Assembly: GCA_947495575.1 (NCBI GenBank) | Contig: CANLZL010000001.1 | Coordinates: 620,001-684,000 of the forward strand | DNA length: 64,000 bases | Direction of reading: 5' to 3' | Source of the DNA: an uncultured Nioella sp. | GTDB taxonomy: Bacteria > Pseudomonadota > Alphaproteobacteria > Rhodobacterales > Rhodobacteraceae | Shown here: in pieces, positions 24,831 to 34,911 of the stretch | Position numbering within the stretch: the first letter of the stretch is position 1 | How the letters are laid out: every line of letters begins with the position of its first letter | The notes under the pieces: model-generated | The model's input: only the letters and a program-made list of their open reading frames with translations | Told to the model about the DNA's origin: nothing | Database searches by the model: none | Made by a program: the position numbers and the translations under genes

Positions 24831-26474
24831 TCAGACAAGGCGTGAGTTTTCTTTGGCGGCACGAACGAAGTCACGGAACAACGGGTGCGGTGCAAAGGGT
24901 TTGGATTTCAGTTCTGGATGGAACTGAACCCCGATGAACCATGGGTGATCTTTAACCTCGACAATCTCAGGCAGGGCGCCATCGGGCGACATTCCGGAAA
25001 AGATCAGGCCCTTTTCCTCCAGGGCTTCGCGATATTTGATATCAACCTCATAGCGGTGACGATGACGTTCTTCGATGGATGTTCCACCATAGACGTCTGC
25101 CACGCGCGATCCCTCTTTCAGGACAGCGTCATAAGCCCCAAGGCGCATTGTGCCGCCTTTATCATCCGAGACACTGCGCGTGACTTTGTAATTGCCCTGC
25201 ACCCATTCCTTCAGGTGGTAAACCACGGGCGTGAAACGTTTTTCGCCGGCCTCATGGTCAAATTCCTCGGATCCTGCATCGCCCAGATCGGCCAGATTTC
25301 GGGCTGCTTCGATTACCGCCATCTGCATCCCCAAACAAATTCCCAAATAAGGGACTTTGCGGGTGCGGGCGAATTCGGCGGCCTTGATCTTGCCTTCGGT
25401 GCCCCTTTCGCCAAATCCTCCGGGGACTAGGATGGCGTCGAATTTCTCCAAATGCGGTGCAGGGTCTTCCTGCTCGAACAGTTCGGCATCGACCCAATCA
25501 ACATTCACCTTCACTCGGTTTGCCATTCCGCCATGCGTCAGCGCTTCGGCAATCGACTTATAGGCATCTTCCAGCTGAGTATATTTACCGACAATGCCAA
25601 CATTCACTTCGCCTTCGGCATTGTGAATGCGGTCGCTGACATCTTCCCATTTGGTCAGGTCCGGCTTGGGTGCGGGGTTGATCCCGAACGCGTCCAGAAC
25701 CGCCTGATCCAAACCTTCCTGATGATAGGCAAGCGGGGCGTCGTAGATAGTGCTGAGATCCTGCGCGGCAATCACACTGTCCGGCCGCACGTTACAGAAC
25801 AGCGCCAGCTTTTCACGTTCCTTCACCGGGATGGGGCCTTCGGACCGGCAGACCAGAATATCCGGTGCAAGCCCTATTGAACGCAATTCCTTGACCGAGT
25901 GTTGCGTCGGCTTTGTCTTCAATTCTCCAGAGGCTTTGATAAAGGGCAGAAGCGTCAGGTGCATGAAAAGGCACTGGCCGCGTTCTTTATCCTGGCTGAA
26001 TTGACGGATGGCTTCAAAGAAGGGCAGGCCTTCGATATCGCCCACGGTTCCGCCAATTTCGCAGAGCATAAAGTCAACATCATCTTCACCGATGGAGATG
26101 AAATCTTTGATCTCATTGGTCACATGCGGGATGACTTGAATGGTTTTGCCCAGATAGGCGCCCTTGCGCTCTTTTTCGAGCACATTGGAATAGATCCGGC
26201 CCGAGCTGACCGAATCGGTTTTGCATGCGGGGACACCGGTAAAACGCTCGTAATGGCCCAGGTCCAGGTCGGTTTCAGCCCCGTCATCGGTCACAAAAAC
26301 CTCGCCATGTTCAAAGGGCGACATCGTGCCGGGGTCAACGTTCAAGTAAGGGTCCAGTTTGCGCAGGCGCACTGTAAATCCGCGGGCTTGCAGAAGCGAT
26401 CCGAGGGCCGCTGATGCAAGGCCTTTGCCAAGCGAGGATACAACCCCGCCAGTGATGAAGATAAAGCGCGCCAT
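24831..26474 (-). CDS. pyrG: CTP synthase
   Basis: A 547-residue CTP synthase, which aminates UTP to CTP using glutamine. The N-terminal synthetase domain begins [17 protein letters not shown] and contains the P-loop and [20 protein letters not shown]. The C-terminal class I glutaminase domain has [21 protein letters not shown] with the nucleophile Cys, and HPELKSKPF with its His/Glu pair. Length is normal. The ATG at 26474 gives the conserved N-terminus; the frame opens at 26522. It lies downstream of secG in the same direction and is followed by its own terminator. Confidence 0.97.
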   Translation of the reverse strand: MARFIFITGGVVSSLGKGLASAALGSLLQARGFTVRLRKLDPYLNVDPGTMSPFEHGEVFVTDDGAETDLDLGHYERFTGVPACKTDSVSSGRIYSNVLEKERKGAYLGKTIQVIPHVTNEIKDFISIGEDDVDFMLCEIGGTVGDIEGLPFFEAIRQFSQDKERGQCLFMHLTLLPFIKASGELKTKPTQHSVKELRSIGLAPDILVCRSEGPIPVKEREKLALFCNVRPDSVIAAQDLSTIYDAPLAYHQEGLDQAVLDAFGINPAPKPDLTKWEDVSDRIHNAEGEVNVGIVGKYTQLEDAYKSIAEALTHGGMANRVKVNVDWVDAELFEQEDPAPHLEKFDAILVPGGFGERGTEGKIKAAEFARTRKVPYLGICLGMQMAVIEAARNLADLGDAGSEEFDHEAGEKRFTPVVYHLKEWVQGNYKVTRSVSDDKGGTMRLGAYDAVLKEGSRVADVYGGTSIEERHRHRYEVDIKYREALEEKGLIFSGMSPDGALPEIVEVKDHPWFIGVQFHPELKSKPFAPHPLFRDFVRAAKENSRLV

Positions 26475-26639
26475 GAGGTGCTGGGTCTCCCGTGCTGGAC
26501 CGACGACATACACATGCGCCACTGGTCCTCAAATTCCGAATATCACGGGATTTGAGGATAACAGGATTCGCATGCGCAGGGCAAGCCAGCCGCTACATGA
26601 TGTTGGTGAAAAGGGGCAAAACCCCAAGATTTATTTGGT

Positions 26640-27005
26640 TTAGTCCGCGCGCGGCGGCAGCAGAGGGGCGTCCGAATCTGCCGGCGGCAGCAGTGGAGCG
26701 CCATCGCCGAGTGTCGGTGCGGCTGGTTCCTCTGCCGGTGTAACCGGGCCGTTGCCCACGCGTTCCAGCACCGAAGATCCACCAGAATTTTGCGCCGAAA
26801 TCACTGTCAGGGTGATCGAAGTTGCAAGAAACGCGATGGCAAAAACCCAAGTCAATTTACCCAGGGCTGTTGCCGCGGTTCGGCCGGACATGACGCCGCC
26901 GCCGCCCCCAATGCCAAGCCCGCCACCCTCGGATCTTTGCAGCAGAACTACGCCGATCAGACAGATGGCAAGGATCAGGTGGACGACGAGAATGACGTTT
27001 TCCAT
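26640..27005 (-). CDS. secG: preprotein translocase subunit SecG
   Basis: A 121-residue inner-membrane component of the SecYEG translocon. Two hydrophobic segments (residues about 2-21 and 53-71) flank the conserved VVLLQRSEGGGLGIGGGGG loop. The Pro/Ala-rich tail includes a doubled PLLPP motif (GAPLLPPADSDAPLLPPRAD). The pairing of secG directly upstream of pyrG is common in alphaproteobacteria. The extended tail is usual in this group. Confidence 0.95.
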   Translation of the reverse strand: MENVILVVHLILAICLIGVVLLQRSEGGGLGIGGGGGVMSGRTAATALGKLTWVFAIAFLATSITLTVISAQNSGGSSVLERVGNGPVTPAEEPAAPTLGDGAPLLPPADSDAPLLPPRAD

Positions 27006-27115
27006 ATGCGGTGTTCCGGGCCTTGCGTTTGTTGCTGGTTACTTATGAGATGCGACAGGCCGCCGCAAGACATAGAATGCACGTGCAGAAATTTATTGCC
27101 TCATTTGGCAGCAGA

Positions 27116-27514
27116 TTATTCCTCGACATCGTCGATATCGACCTGTCCGGACAAGCGGCGACGAATGATTGACCAGCTGAGCCCGATGCCCAAAACCACG
27201 GACATTGCAAAGATCCCGATCCATGCATTGGCCGTTGGATTGGTGAAGTCGATCCAGCCCAGATCCCAGAAAACCCAGAGGATGGCCGCGACCAGCGCCA
27301 GAACCAATCCCATTCCGAACGCCCCGATCGAGCGCAGCGTGGCCCGAAGGTAGATGATATACCCGATCGCCAGCAAAAGGCCGGACAGCACAATGACAGA
27401 AAGCGATGTTTCGGCATTGGCCCGGCTCCAGGCCACGAAGTTCCAGGGCGTTGGATTATAGGTGGCTGCCAAAAGCACAAAGGCACAGGCCCATCTGAGG
27501 ATAAATCCAGCCAT
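27116..27514 (-). CDS. DUF6524-like membrane protein
   Basis: A 132-residue protein with four hydrophobic segments (about residues 3-20, 36-55, 62-82 and 96-116) and an acidic tail (GQVDIDDVEE). The N-terminal block ATYNPTPWNFVAW is typical of a conserved inner-membrane family that I recognise as DUF6524. The ATG at 27514 has AGGAG ten bases upstream; the frame is open ten codons further. It is divergent from purA. The function is unknown, and the family name is recalled, not searched. Confidence 0.75.
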   Translation of the reverse strand: MAGFILRWACAFVLLAATYNPTPWNFVAWSRANAETSLSVIVLSGLLLAIGYIIYLRATLRSIGAFGMGLVLALVAAILWVFWDLGWIDFTNPTANAWIGIFAMSVVLGIGLSWSIIRRRLSGQVDIDDVEE

Positions 27515-27681
27515 CTTGAGAGGGCTCCTAAAAAACATTGGCACAAAAATGAGGGCAAAGGGCAGAGCTGTCCAGTCTGCTTTATGATCGTCGATTGGTC
27601 GCCGCGACGAATTTGTGGTTTCCCCGCAGGGTGGCTTCGCCTATACCGGCGCGGGTTTGACAAAATCAGGGATTCCCGAAC

Positions 27682-28977
27682 ATGGCCAACGTAGTTGTCG
27701 TAGGCGCCCAATGGGGCGATGAGGGCAAAGGCAAAATCGTCGACTGGCTGAGTGAACGCGCCGATGTCATCGCGCGCTTTCAGGGCGGTCACAATGCAGG
27801 CCATACGCTGGTCATCGACAGCAAGGTTTACAAGCTGCATGCACTGCCTTCGGGCGTGGTGCGCGGTGGCAAGCTGTCGGTCATTGGCAACGGGGTTGTG
27901 CTTGATCCTTGGCACCTGATGAAAGAGATCGCGACCGTGCGCGAACAAGGCGTCGATATCAGTGCCGAAACGCTGATGATCGCGGAAAACACGCCGCTGA
28001 TCCTGCCCATCCATGGCGAATTGGACCGTGCACGCGAAGAGGCCGCCAGCAAAGGCACCAAGATCGGCACAACCGGTCGTGGTATCGGTCCGGCCTATGA
28101 AGACAAGGTTGGTCGCCGGTCGGTCCGTGTTGCAGATCTGGCCGATGAAGCCACGTTGATTGCCCGTGTCGATCGCGCGCTTCAGCACCATGACCCATTG
28201 CGCAAAGGTCTGGGTATTGACCCTGTTGATCGTGATGCACTGATCGAACAACTTAAGGAAATTGCCCCTGCGATCCTTCCATTTGCCGCCCCCGTCTGGA
28301 AAGTGATGAATGAAAAGCGTCGCGCCGGTAAACGCATCCTCTTTGAAGGTGCGCAAGGCGCGCTTCTGGATATCGATTTTGGCACCTATCCCTTTGTAAC
28401 GTCCTCCAACGTGATAGCGGGACAGGCGGCAACGGGCGTGGGCATCGGCCCTAACGCCATTGATTTCGTCCTTGGCATCGTCAAAGCCTACACGACCCGT
28501 GTTGGTGAGGGTCCATTCCCCACCGAACTGGAAGATGAAGACGGTCAACGTCTGGGTGAACGCGGCCATGAATTTGGCACCACGACCGGCCGCAAGCGGC
28601 GCTGCGGCTGGTTCGATGCCTGCCTTGTGCGCCAGACCTGCGCCACATCCGGCATAAACGGCATCTCGCTGACAAAGCTGGACGTTTTGGACGGGTTTGA
28701 GACCCTAAAGATCTGCACCGGGTATGATCTGGATGGTGAGCGTCTGGATTATCTGCCGACTGCTGCAGATCAACAGGCGCGGTGCAAGCCGATTTATGAG
28801 GAAATGCCGGGCTGGTCTGAATCGACCGAAGGCGCGCGGTCATGGGCTGAACTGCCTGCGAATGCGATCAAATATGTGCGCAGGGTTGAGGAATTGATCA
28901 ATTGCCCGGTCGCGCTTTTGTCAACAAGCCCGGAACGGGACGACACCATATTGGTGACCGACCCGTTTGCCGACTGA
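27682..28977 (+). CDS. purA: adenylosuccinate synthetase
   Basis: A 431-residue GTP-dependent enzyme that joins IMP and aspartate to form adenylosuccinate, the first step from IMP to [19 protein letters not shown] is the signature P-loop with the catalytic Asp, and [12 protein letters not shown] carries the catalytic His. [14 protein letters not shown] and [11 protein letters not shown]-like segments ([12 protein letters not shown]) are in place. Its stop shares a base with the DUF2842 start (TGATG), so these are co-translated. An open frame of about 500 codons runs antisense to it but is a codon-bias artefact. Confidence 0.97.
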   Translation: MANVVVVGAQWGDEGKGKIVDWLSERADVIARFQGGHNAGHTLVIDSKVYKLHALPSGVVRGGKLSVIGNGVVLDPWHLMKEIATVREQGVDISAETLMIAENTPLILPIHGELDRAREEAASKGTKIGTTGRGIGPAYEDKVGRRSVRVADLADEATLIARVDRALQHHDPLRKGLGIDPVDRDALIEQLKEIAPAILPFAAPVWKVMNEKRRAGKRILFEGAQGALLDIDFGTYPFVTSSNVIAGQAATGVGIGPNAIDFVLGIVKAYTTRVGEGPFPTELEDEDGQRLGERGHEFGTTTGRKRRCGWFDACLVRQTCATSGINGISLTKLDVLDGFETLKICTGYDLDGERLDYLPTAADQQARCKPIYEEMPGWSESTEGARSWAELPANAIKYVRRVEELINCPVALLSTSPERDDTILVTDPFAD

Positions 28978-29198
28978 TGGCGCTGAGCTACAAAGCCCGG
29001 CGGCGCTGGTCGCTATTCCTGCTGTTGGTGGGATTGCCTGCCTATATTGCGGCGGCGTGGTTTTTGGTCAGCCTTTTTGACCGTCCACCGGTCTTTGTTG
29101 AGGTCGCAATCTATGTCGGGCTCGGCGTCCTTTGGGCGATCCCGTTCAAATCGGTTTTCAAGGGGATCGGGCAAGCCGATCCGGATCAAAACGACTGA
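28977..29198 (+). CDS. DUF2842 family membrane protein
   Basis: A 73-residue protein with two membrane segments (about residues 10-30 and 38-56). [19 protein letters not shown] and VGLGVLWAIPFKSVFKGIG are typical of the alphaproteobacterial DUF2842 family. The start overlaps the purA stop by one base (TGATG). The function is unknown; the coupling to purA recurs in relatives by recollection. A terminator follows at 29212. Confidence 0.88.
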   Translation: MALSYKARRRWSLFLLLVGLPAYIAAAWFLVSLFDRPPVFVEVAIYVGLGVLWAIPFKSVFKGIGQADPDQND

Positions 29199-29211
29199 CG
29201 CCAAGACATGA

Positions 29212-29250
29212 AAAAGCCCCCGACCAAGCACATCTTGGACGGGGGCTTTT
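29212..29250. terminator. bidirectional terminator between DUF2842 and the acidic protein gene
   Basis: AAAAGCCCCCG, a mismatch and CCAAG pair with CTTGG, a mismatch and CGGGGGCTTTT. U-runs form on both strands, fitting the convergent genes on either side. Confidence 0.9.
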
Positions 29251-29273
29251 CCTTTGGCAGAGCAGCCAAAACT

Positions 29274-31676
29274 CTATTCGCGGTAATATTCCGAGGCGCG
29301 GGTCAGGCGGAACTGACCGCGGCGGACTTTCTCGATCTGCCCATCATTCAGGATCAGACCAAATACACGCAGGGCGTCCTCGCGGTTCAGATCGTGATCG
29401 GGAAGGCTTTGAAGAAGCTTGATGATCTGCGAGCGGCCAAAGACCGGGCTATCAAGGTGATGCGTGGCATAGCCTGCTGCCGCAGCGGCAATCTCGACCA
29501 ACTCATCAGCCCCATGATCTTCAAGGAAAGCCTCGAAAGGAACATCGGTTCCAAAGAGGTTGTCGTCATCCTGCATCCGTGACACGCCATCTTGCGTTTC
29601 TAGCCGCAGGGGCGAGGCCATATCATCTTCCTGGTCCAGCATCTCGGTATCGGCCATTGCCAGATTTCCACGCACAACGCGGCGCGGGCGAATGACACGC
29701 GCAGAAACAGAAGCGCGCGGGTCGCTATCATCGACACGTTGCTCCGACACCAAAACCAATGGTGCTGCGCGTTCGGCCTGAGATGGACGACGCGAGCGGC
29801 GCTGCCCGTCTTTTTGGACGCGGCGTGGGCGCATCACGTCTGCCAAATCTTCACGGTAGGCTGCGGTTTCGTCCTCTGGCTCATCCGAGCCGCCAAGCTG
29901 TTCCTCTGCCGCGCGTGCTGCAACGGCCGCTTTCAGATGTTCGATATTGGCCCGGCGATTTCGGGTCTCATCGTCCGACAAACGGCTATCCGTCGCTTCG
30001 AAAAGGCGGCTCACGGCGGCTTCGCTGCTGCCGGTTTCATCCAGCTGCTGTCGACGGGCTTCGCGTTCGGCGCGTTTTTCTTCACGCTCCGCTTCGATCT
30101 GTGCCAGTTCGCGCTGCAGTTCGGCTTCGGCATCAGGGTCAAGATCGCTCTCTTCTTCTGCTTCAACGATTTCAGCGTTTGCGGCCAGGGCGGCCTCGGC
30201 CGCCGCTTCGGGGATTTGGCCCCGAATTACCCAGACGCGAGGTTGTGCAGTGTCGGGTTCCGCGGCGGTATCATTGTCCGCGGGGGCGGGTACCTCTGGC
30301 GTGTCCGAGGCGGCAGCATCATCCTCCGCCAAGTCGGCCCCACGTCCCGCGTCATCGGCGTCATCGCCGATTTCGGATGTCTCTTCTGTCACGTCTTCTT
30401 GAGCTGGAGCGCCAAGCGCCTCGGCTTCCGCCGTCAACCCGGCAATCAGGTTTTCAGTAACATCGCTCCCGTCATCTTCTTCGGTCGCGGCCTCTGCTTC
30501 AGCGGCCGGGGCCTCTGCCTCATTGGTCGGACCATCGGAAAAAGGGTCGGCGTTGGGATCATCCTCGCGGCTTCCATCGGCCTCTTCGGCTGCTTCCATC
30601 GCGACAACGCGGCGGATGCGGGCCAGTTTGGCGGCAACGCTGTCTGCGTCGGGATATCCGGAATCTGCTGGGTCCGCAGATTGCATGTCATCGGCAATCG
30701 CTTCGGCAGCTGGTGCCACATCGTTATCCGCAGCGCTTTCCGGAGCATCCGCTTCGGCAAAGTTGTCTGCGTCGTCGCCAGCAACATTATCGGCTGCATC
30801 TTGGATGTCATCGGCCGCGTCTTCAGCGGCGGTCTCGATCATTTCGTCCGGGGCACCATCCAACAGTTGCAGATCGCCGATGTCTTCGGCTGTGATTTCA
30901 TCATCTGTAAGTTCGGGTAGCGCGTCCTCGTCGGCGGGACCCTCATCAGCATCATCGCCCTCGAGGGTCATCGCCTGCATTACTGCTGCAAGTGTGTCTT
31001 CGCCCTGATCGGCCTCTTCCGGTGTCGCGTCGATGGCATCTTCTGCATCGTCCTCAGAAGCCATATCGGCCACAACGGCACCAGCGGCCGCAGCAGCGAT
31101 CGAGACAAGACTTGGCGCGGCAATATCGCCTGCGGCCTCTTCATTCTCGTCTAGTTCCGGCTCTGGCAGATCATCGGTTTCTGCAAAAAAGGTTTCGGCG
31201 GATTCCGCTAAATCTGCGGTCGTGTCCTCATCTGCAGAGGCTTCAACCGTTTCCGGTTCAGCTGCCCGCGCCTCTTCGCTTGGCGCCTCCTCGGTCACTT
31301 CTGCGTCAACGTCGGCGGGTATCTCTGACAGGTCTTCCGTCTGTGGCTCCGAGGCTGCTTCGGTGACATCGCTGACATCCAGTGCCTGCGCTTCATCGGC
31401 ATCATCATCATCAGACACATAACCTTCGGGGCGCAGCAGCAGTCCGCTTTCCATAATGCGTGCATCAACACGCGATTGGATCGCCTCCTCTGTAATGCGG
31501 TGCAGCATGTCTGTGTCAGGCGTCGGAGGTTCTGCGCCAAAGAATCGGTCGCCAGCTGCCAAATCACGGAAATATTCCGCGATCGCCTTCATTGCGTTAA
31601 ACGGATCATCAAACCCTTCGAGGGTGCAGGAAAATGTCCCGTATGAGACCGTTAGGATCTTATTTGTATCACTCAT
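29274..31676 (-). CDS. large acidic protein with conserved ends, unknown function
   Basis: An 800-residue protein of unknown function. The N-terminal ~75 residues are compact and conserved-looking ([20 protein letters not shown], then [20 protein letters not shown]). About residues 85-560 are low-complexity, dominated by Asp, Glu and Ala, and probably disordered. A basic stretch ([20 protein letters not shown]) follows. The last ~95 residues are again ordered ([50 protein letters not shown]). Such acidic proteins are found in Rhodobacteraceae genomes. The ATG at 31676 follows GAGAG by seven bases. Confidence 0.8.
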   Translation of the reverse strand: MSDTNKILTVSYGTFSCTLEGFDDPFNAMKAIAEYFRDLAAGDRFFGAEPPTPDTDMLHRITEEAIQSRVDARIMESGLLLRPEGYVSDDDDADEAQALDVSDVTEAASEPQTEDLSEIPADVDAEVTEEAPSEEARAAEPETVEASADEDTTADLAESAETFFAETDDLPEPELDENEEAAGDIAAPSLVSIAAAAAGAVVADMASEDDAEDAIDATPEEADQGEDTLAAVMQAMTLEGDDADEGPADEDALPELTDDEITAEDIGDLQLLDGAPDEMIETAAEDAADDIQDAADNVAGDDADNFAEADAPESAADNDVAPAAEAIADDMQSADPADSGYPDADSVAAKLARIRRVVAMEAAEEADGSREDDPNADPFSDGPTNEAEAPAAEAEAATEEDDGSDVTENLIAGLTAEAEALGAPAQEDVTEETSEIGDDADDAGRGADLAEDDAAASDTPEVPAPADNDTAAEPDTAQPRVWVIRGQIPEAAAEAALAANAEIVEAEEESDLDPDAEAELQRELAQIEAEREEKRAEREARRQQLDETGSSEAAVSRLFEATDSRLSDDETRNRRANIEHLKAAVAARAAEEQLGGSDEPEDETAAYREDLADVMRPRRVQKDGQRRSRRPSQAERAAPLVLVSEQRVDDSDPRASVSARVIRPRRVVRGNLAMADTEMLDQEDDMASPLRLETQDGVSRMQDDDNLFGTDVPFEAFLEDHGADELVEIAAAAAGYATHHLDSPVFGRSQIIKLLQSLPDHDLNREDALRVFGLILNDGQIEKVRRGQFRLTRASEYYRE

Positions 31677-31783
31677 GGTCAAACTCTCTGCTCTCTCGGG
31701 CTCTTGGTCCCGGAATTTACCATCTTGCGAAAAGCTGTAACAAACTTATTCCAATCAAAAGGCGTCGGCATTAGGGCTATTCA

Positions 31784-32482
31784 GTGATTTCTACTCAAAA
31801 AGAAGGCGAGAATTTGCCTGATCCCCGGACCGCAATCGAATCTGACACTTTCGTGACACTATTGGGTGGCGGGGAGTGTACTGACGCAGATATTGCCGAG
31901 TCTTTAAGGAAAGCGCCAGTTTTAGTTGCCGCAGATGGCGGTGCAGACCGGGCCCTGGCGGTTGGGTATATCCCCGAATTTGTGGTCGGTGACTTTGACA
32001 GCCTCAGCCCAGAAGCCCATCAGGCAATCCCGCGCGGACGCCTGTGCCACGTGGCTGAACAAGACAGTACCGATTTTGAAAAAGCGTTGTCGCGTATCTC
32101 TGCCCCGGGTGTTCTGGCCGTTGGGTTTACAGGACGTCGCACCGATCATGAATTGGCGGCGTGGCATGTTTTGATGGCACAGATCGGACCGCCAACGATT
32201 GTACTGGGGGCTGAGGACATCGTCTTTCTTGCGCCGCCGGAGTTGCGAATGACTTTGCCCGTGGGAACACGCGTTTCGCTTTTCCCGATGGCCCCAATCA
32301 CCGGGCGGGATAGCGGCTTGCGCTGGCCTATAGAGGGGCTCAAATTTGCGCCCGGCAAAGTGATAGGGACATCAAACGAGACAGCAGAGCCTGACATCCG
32401 GCTCTGCTTTTCAGATCCTCATATGCTTATCATTTTGCCCAAAATACATCTTAGCGCGGCAATGCAGGCGCTGTTTCACTGA
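31784..32482 (+). CDS. thiamine pyrophosphokinase
   Basis: A 232-residue enzyme that pyrophosphorylates thiamine to the active cofactor. VTLLGGGECTDADI, VAADGGADRALAVGYIPEF and VVGDFDSLS carry the acidic Mg/ATP-site residues of the N-terminal catalytic domain. DSTDFEKAL and FTGRRTDHELA belong to the same domain, and the C-terminal beta domain binds thiamine. The GTG at 31784 follows AGGG by seven bases; a TTG at 31814 is possible. It lies 70 bases upstream of rpiA on the same strand. Confidence 0.92.
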   Translation: MISTQKEGENLPDPRTAIESDTFVTLLGGGECTDADIAESLRKAPVLVAADGGADRALAVGYIPEFVVGDFDSLSPEAHQAIPRGRLCHVAEQDSTDFEKALSRISAPGVLAVGFTGRRTDHELAAWHVLMAQIGPPTIVLGAEDIVFLAPPELRMTLPVGTRVSLFPMAPITGRDSGLRWPIEGLKFAPGKVIGTSNETAEPDIRLCFSDPHMLIILPKIHLSAAMQALFH

Positions 32483-32552
32483 TTTTGCTCGCCTGTGGCG
32501 TGCTCCTTGTGTATGACGCCCTGCAACTGATCCCCGCACGGAAAATAACCCC

Positions 32553-33341
32553 ATGACCGCAGAGCTTTCCCCGATTGATAAAGCCAAATTCGTCGCCGCG
32601 AAACGGGCGGTGGATTATGTAGAAGATGGCATGCGCGTGGGCCTTGGCACAGGATCAACGGCCGCTTGGATGGTGCGCTGCCTGGGCGAACTGGTGCGAG
32701 TCGAAGGGATGAAAATCACCGGTGTCGCAACCTCCACCCGAACCGCTGATCTTGCCCGCTCGGTTGGTGTTCCGATCTCGACATTGGATGAGGTTAAGTG
32801 GCTGGACCTGACCATCGATGGTGCAGATGAATACGACCCCAAGCTGAACCTGATCAAAGGTGGCGGTGGTGCGTTGCTGCAGGAAAAGATCGTGGCCACG
32901 GCCTCGGACCAGATGATCGTGATTGCGGATGTGACCAAGCAGGTTGAAACCCTTGGCGCGTTTCCCTTGCCGGTTGAGGTGATCCCGTTTGGGTGGCAAA
33001 CCACCAAGGCGCTGATAGAGGAAATGATCGAAAATCTCGACGTGATGGGAAAGACCGCCAGCCTGCGTTTGGACCATGATCAGCCATTCCGCACTGATGA
33101 AGGCAACTTCATCCTCGACCTGCATTTGCGCCATATTCCCAATGCGCAACAGCTTAGCCTTGTTTTAAACCAGATCCCTGGCGTTGTTGAAAACGGCCTG
33201 TTCCTCGACATCTGTGACGTGGTTGTCATCGGAAATGGTGACGGCTCGGTCGAAGTGCGGGATATCAACAACGGCACCGTTGAGCATGAGCAGATCGACA
33301 TTATCGACACCGACAACCTCTTTGTTGATGTCGCGGACTGA
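32553..33341 (+). CDS. rpiA: ribose-5-phosphate isomerase A
   Basis: A 262-residue type A isomerase interconverting ribose 5-phosphate and ribulose 5-phosphate. VGLGTGSTAAWMV is the phosphate loop; DLTIDGADEYDPKLNLIKGG carries the acidic pair; GGGALLQEKIVA has the catalytic Glu/Lys region. Length and order agree with the family. It starts 70 bases after the thiamine pyrophosphokinase gene and is followed by a stem-loop at 33350 and glutathione reductase. Confidence 0.97.
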   Translation: MTAELSPIDKAKFVAAKRAVDYVEDGMRVGLGTGSTAAWMVRCLGELVRVEGMKITGVATSTRTADLARSVGVPISTLDEVKWLDLTIDGADEYDPKLNLIKGGGGALLQEKIVATASDQMIVIADVTKQVETLGAFPLPVEVIPFGWQTTKALIEEMIENLDVMGKTASLRLDHDQPFRTDEGNFILDLHLRHIPNAQQLSLVLNQIPGVVENGLFLDICDVVVIGNGDGSVEVRDINNGTVEHEQIDIIDTDNLFVDVAD

Positions 33342-33349
33342 GTGTTTCA

Positions 33350-33396
33350 GCGCACTCACCCCATCGTGATTCACATGAACCTGTGCATGAGTGCGC
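33350..33396 (+). other. stem-loop between rpiA and gor
   Basis: GCGCACTCA (33350-33358) pairs perfectly with TGAGTGCGC (33388-33396), with a long 29-base loop. A CTTGGTATTT sequence follows, so it may be a weak terminator for rpiA. Confidence 0.5.
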
Positions 33397-33466
33397 CTTG
33401 GTATTTGGCCGAGGCCTATGACATAGGGCGTTCAACCAAGCGAACACACGGATAAGGACCACTGAA

Positions 33467-34825
33467 ATGACCGACTTTGATTTCGACCTATTTGTTATCG
33501 GAGGCGGCTCTGGTGGGGTACGTGCAGCACGGATCGCGTCGGAACATGGCGCGAAAGTGGGCCTTGCAGAAGAATATCGCATGGGCGGAACTTGTGTGAT
33601 CCGTGGCTGTGTTCCTAAAAAACTGATGGTTTATTCGTCTGCTTATCCGGGGCAGGTCAGGGATGCCGCTGCTTATGGCTGGGATGCACAGGTGGGCGAT
33701 TTCGACTGGCTCAAGTTTCGTGGCAAGCTGGACGCTGAGCTGGACCGTTTGGAAGCGGCCTATCGCGGCAATTTGGGTCGGGCAGGCGTAACTTCTTATG
33801 ATGCGCGGGCAACCATTGCTGACGCCCATACCGTGACGCTGTCGACCGGTGAAACACTCACCACCAAGCATATTCTTGTCGCAACAGGCGGCTGGCCATT
33901 CGTGCCAGAATTTCCGGGCTCTGAATTGGCGATGACCTCAAACGAGGTTTTCAAACTGGATAAATTGCCAGAGTCGATCCTGATTGTCGGCGGTGGTTAC
34001 ATCGCGTCTGAATTTGCGGGCATCTTCAATGGGCTGGGCAGCAAAGTCACGCAATTCTATCGCGGGGCGCAGATTTTGCGCGGGTTTGATGACGAAGCGC
34101 GCGGCCATGTAGCGGACGCGATGCAGGCGCGTGGGATTGAAATCCACCTTGGCTGTAACATCATGGAGATGAAGGAAGTCGAAGGCGGCATATGGGTTAA
34201 AGCCACCAATGGCGAAGAGCGTGTCTTTGAGAAAGTCCTCTACGCAACAGGGCGTGTGCCGAACTCCGGCAATCTGGGTCTGGAAGAGGTCGGAGTAGAC
34301 CTGGGCCGCAAGGGTGAGATCAAAGTAGATGACTATAGCCAGACCAATATCCCGTCGATCTACGCTGTGGGCGATGTCACGGACCGCGTGAACCTGACGC
34401 CGGTTGCGATCCGCGAAGGTCACGCCTTTGCCGATACCGTTTTCGGCGGCACACCGCGCAAGGCTGATCATGACCTGATCCCGTCCGCAGTATTCACTCA
34501 GCCCGAGCTTGGAACCGTTGGCCTCACAGAAGAGGAAGCCCGCGACGCTGGTCCGATCGAGGTCTATGCCGCAGCCTTCCGTCCAATGCAGCCACTTTTT
34601 GCCGGTCACGAAGAACGCGTGCTGATGAAGCTCATTGTTTGTGCTGATACCCGAAAGGTGCTTGGGGTCCATTTGGTCGGCGATCACGCCGGCGAAATGA
34701 TCCAGCTTGTAGGTATCGCGGTAAAGATGGGTGCCACAAAAGAGCAGTTCGATGCCACCATGGCAGTCCACCCAACCATGGCCGAAGAACTGGTAACTAT
34801 GAAAACACCTGTCCGTACGGCTTGA
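33467..34825 (+). CDS. gor: glutathione-disulfide reductase
   Basis: A 452-residue FAD flavoenzyme that reduces glutathione disulfide with NADPH. DLFVIGGGSGGVRAARIA is the FAD fold; GGTCVIRGCVPKKL carries the redox-active CxxxxC; ILIVGGGYIASEFAG is the NAD(P)H fold; YAVGDVTDRVNLTPVA is the second FAD motif; the end MAVHPTMAEELV supplies the catalytic His-Glu pair. The length is typical. RGCVPKK rather than LNVGCIPTK separates it from lipoamide dehydrogenase. Confidence 0.95.
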   Translation: MTDFDFDLFVIGGGSGGVRAARIASEHGAKVGLAEEYRMGGTCVIRGCVPKKLMVYSSAYPGQVRDAAAYGWDAQVGDFDWLKFRGKLDAELDRLEAAYRGNLGRAGVTSYDARATIADAHTVTLSTGETLTTKHILVATGGWPFVPEFPGSELAMTSNEVFKLDKLPESILIVGGGYIASEFAGIFNGLGSKVTQFYRGAQILRGFDDEARGHVADAMQARGIEIHLGCNIMEMKEVEGGIWVKATNGEERVFEKVLYATGRVPNSGNLGLEEVGVDLGRKGEIKVDDYSQTNIPSIYAVGDVTDRVNLTPVAIREGHAFADTVFGGTPRKADHDLIPSAVFTQPELGTVGLTEEEARDAGPIEVYAAAFRPMQPLFAGHEERVLMKLIVCADTRKVLGVHLVGDHAGEMIQLVGIAVKMGATKEQFDATMAVHPTMAEELVTMKTPVRTA

Positions 34826-34846
34826 TTTTCCCGCCTTTTAGGCACA

Positions 34847-34894
34847 GTTACCTAAGGGACCGCGCGCGGGGGATGCCTGCGCGCCAAAGGTAAC
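34847..34894 (+). other. stem-loop upstream of hflK
   Basis: GTTACCT (34847-34853) pairs with AGGTAAC (34888-34894), and GCGCGC pairs with GCGCGC inside. It ends 17 bases before the hflK start, so it lies in the 5' untranslated region or overlaps the promoter. It could act as an mRNA fold or as a protein-binding palindrome. Confidence 0.5.
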
Positions 34895-34911
34895 AAGAGG
34901 AATAGGCTTAG

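Noticed and set aside
27043-28569. A 508-codon open frame on the minus strand across purA
   Set aside because: It is antisense to an intact purA with all motifs. Its translation is Arg/His/Phe-rich with no family pattern. Long antisense frames are expected from the G+C codon bias of purA.
29739-30920. A 393-codon open frame on the plus strand opposite the acidic protein
   Set aside because: Mirror image of GAC/GAG/GCC-rich codons of the acidic protein; the translation is Cys/Gly/Phe/Arg-rich and has no fold-like pattern.
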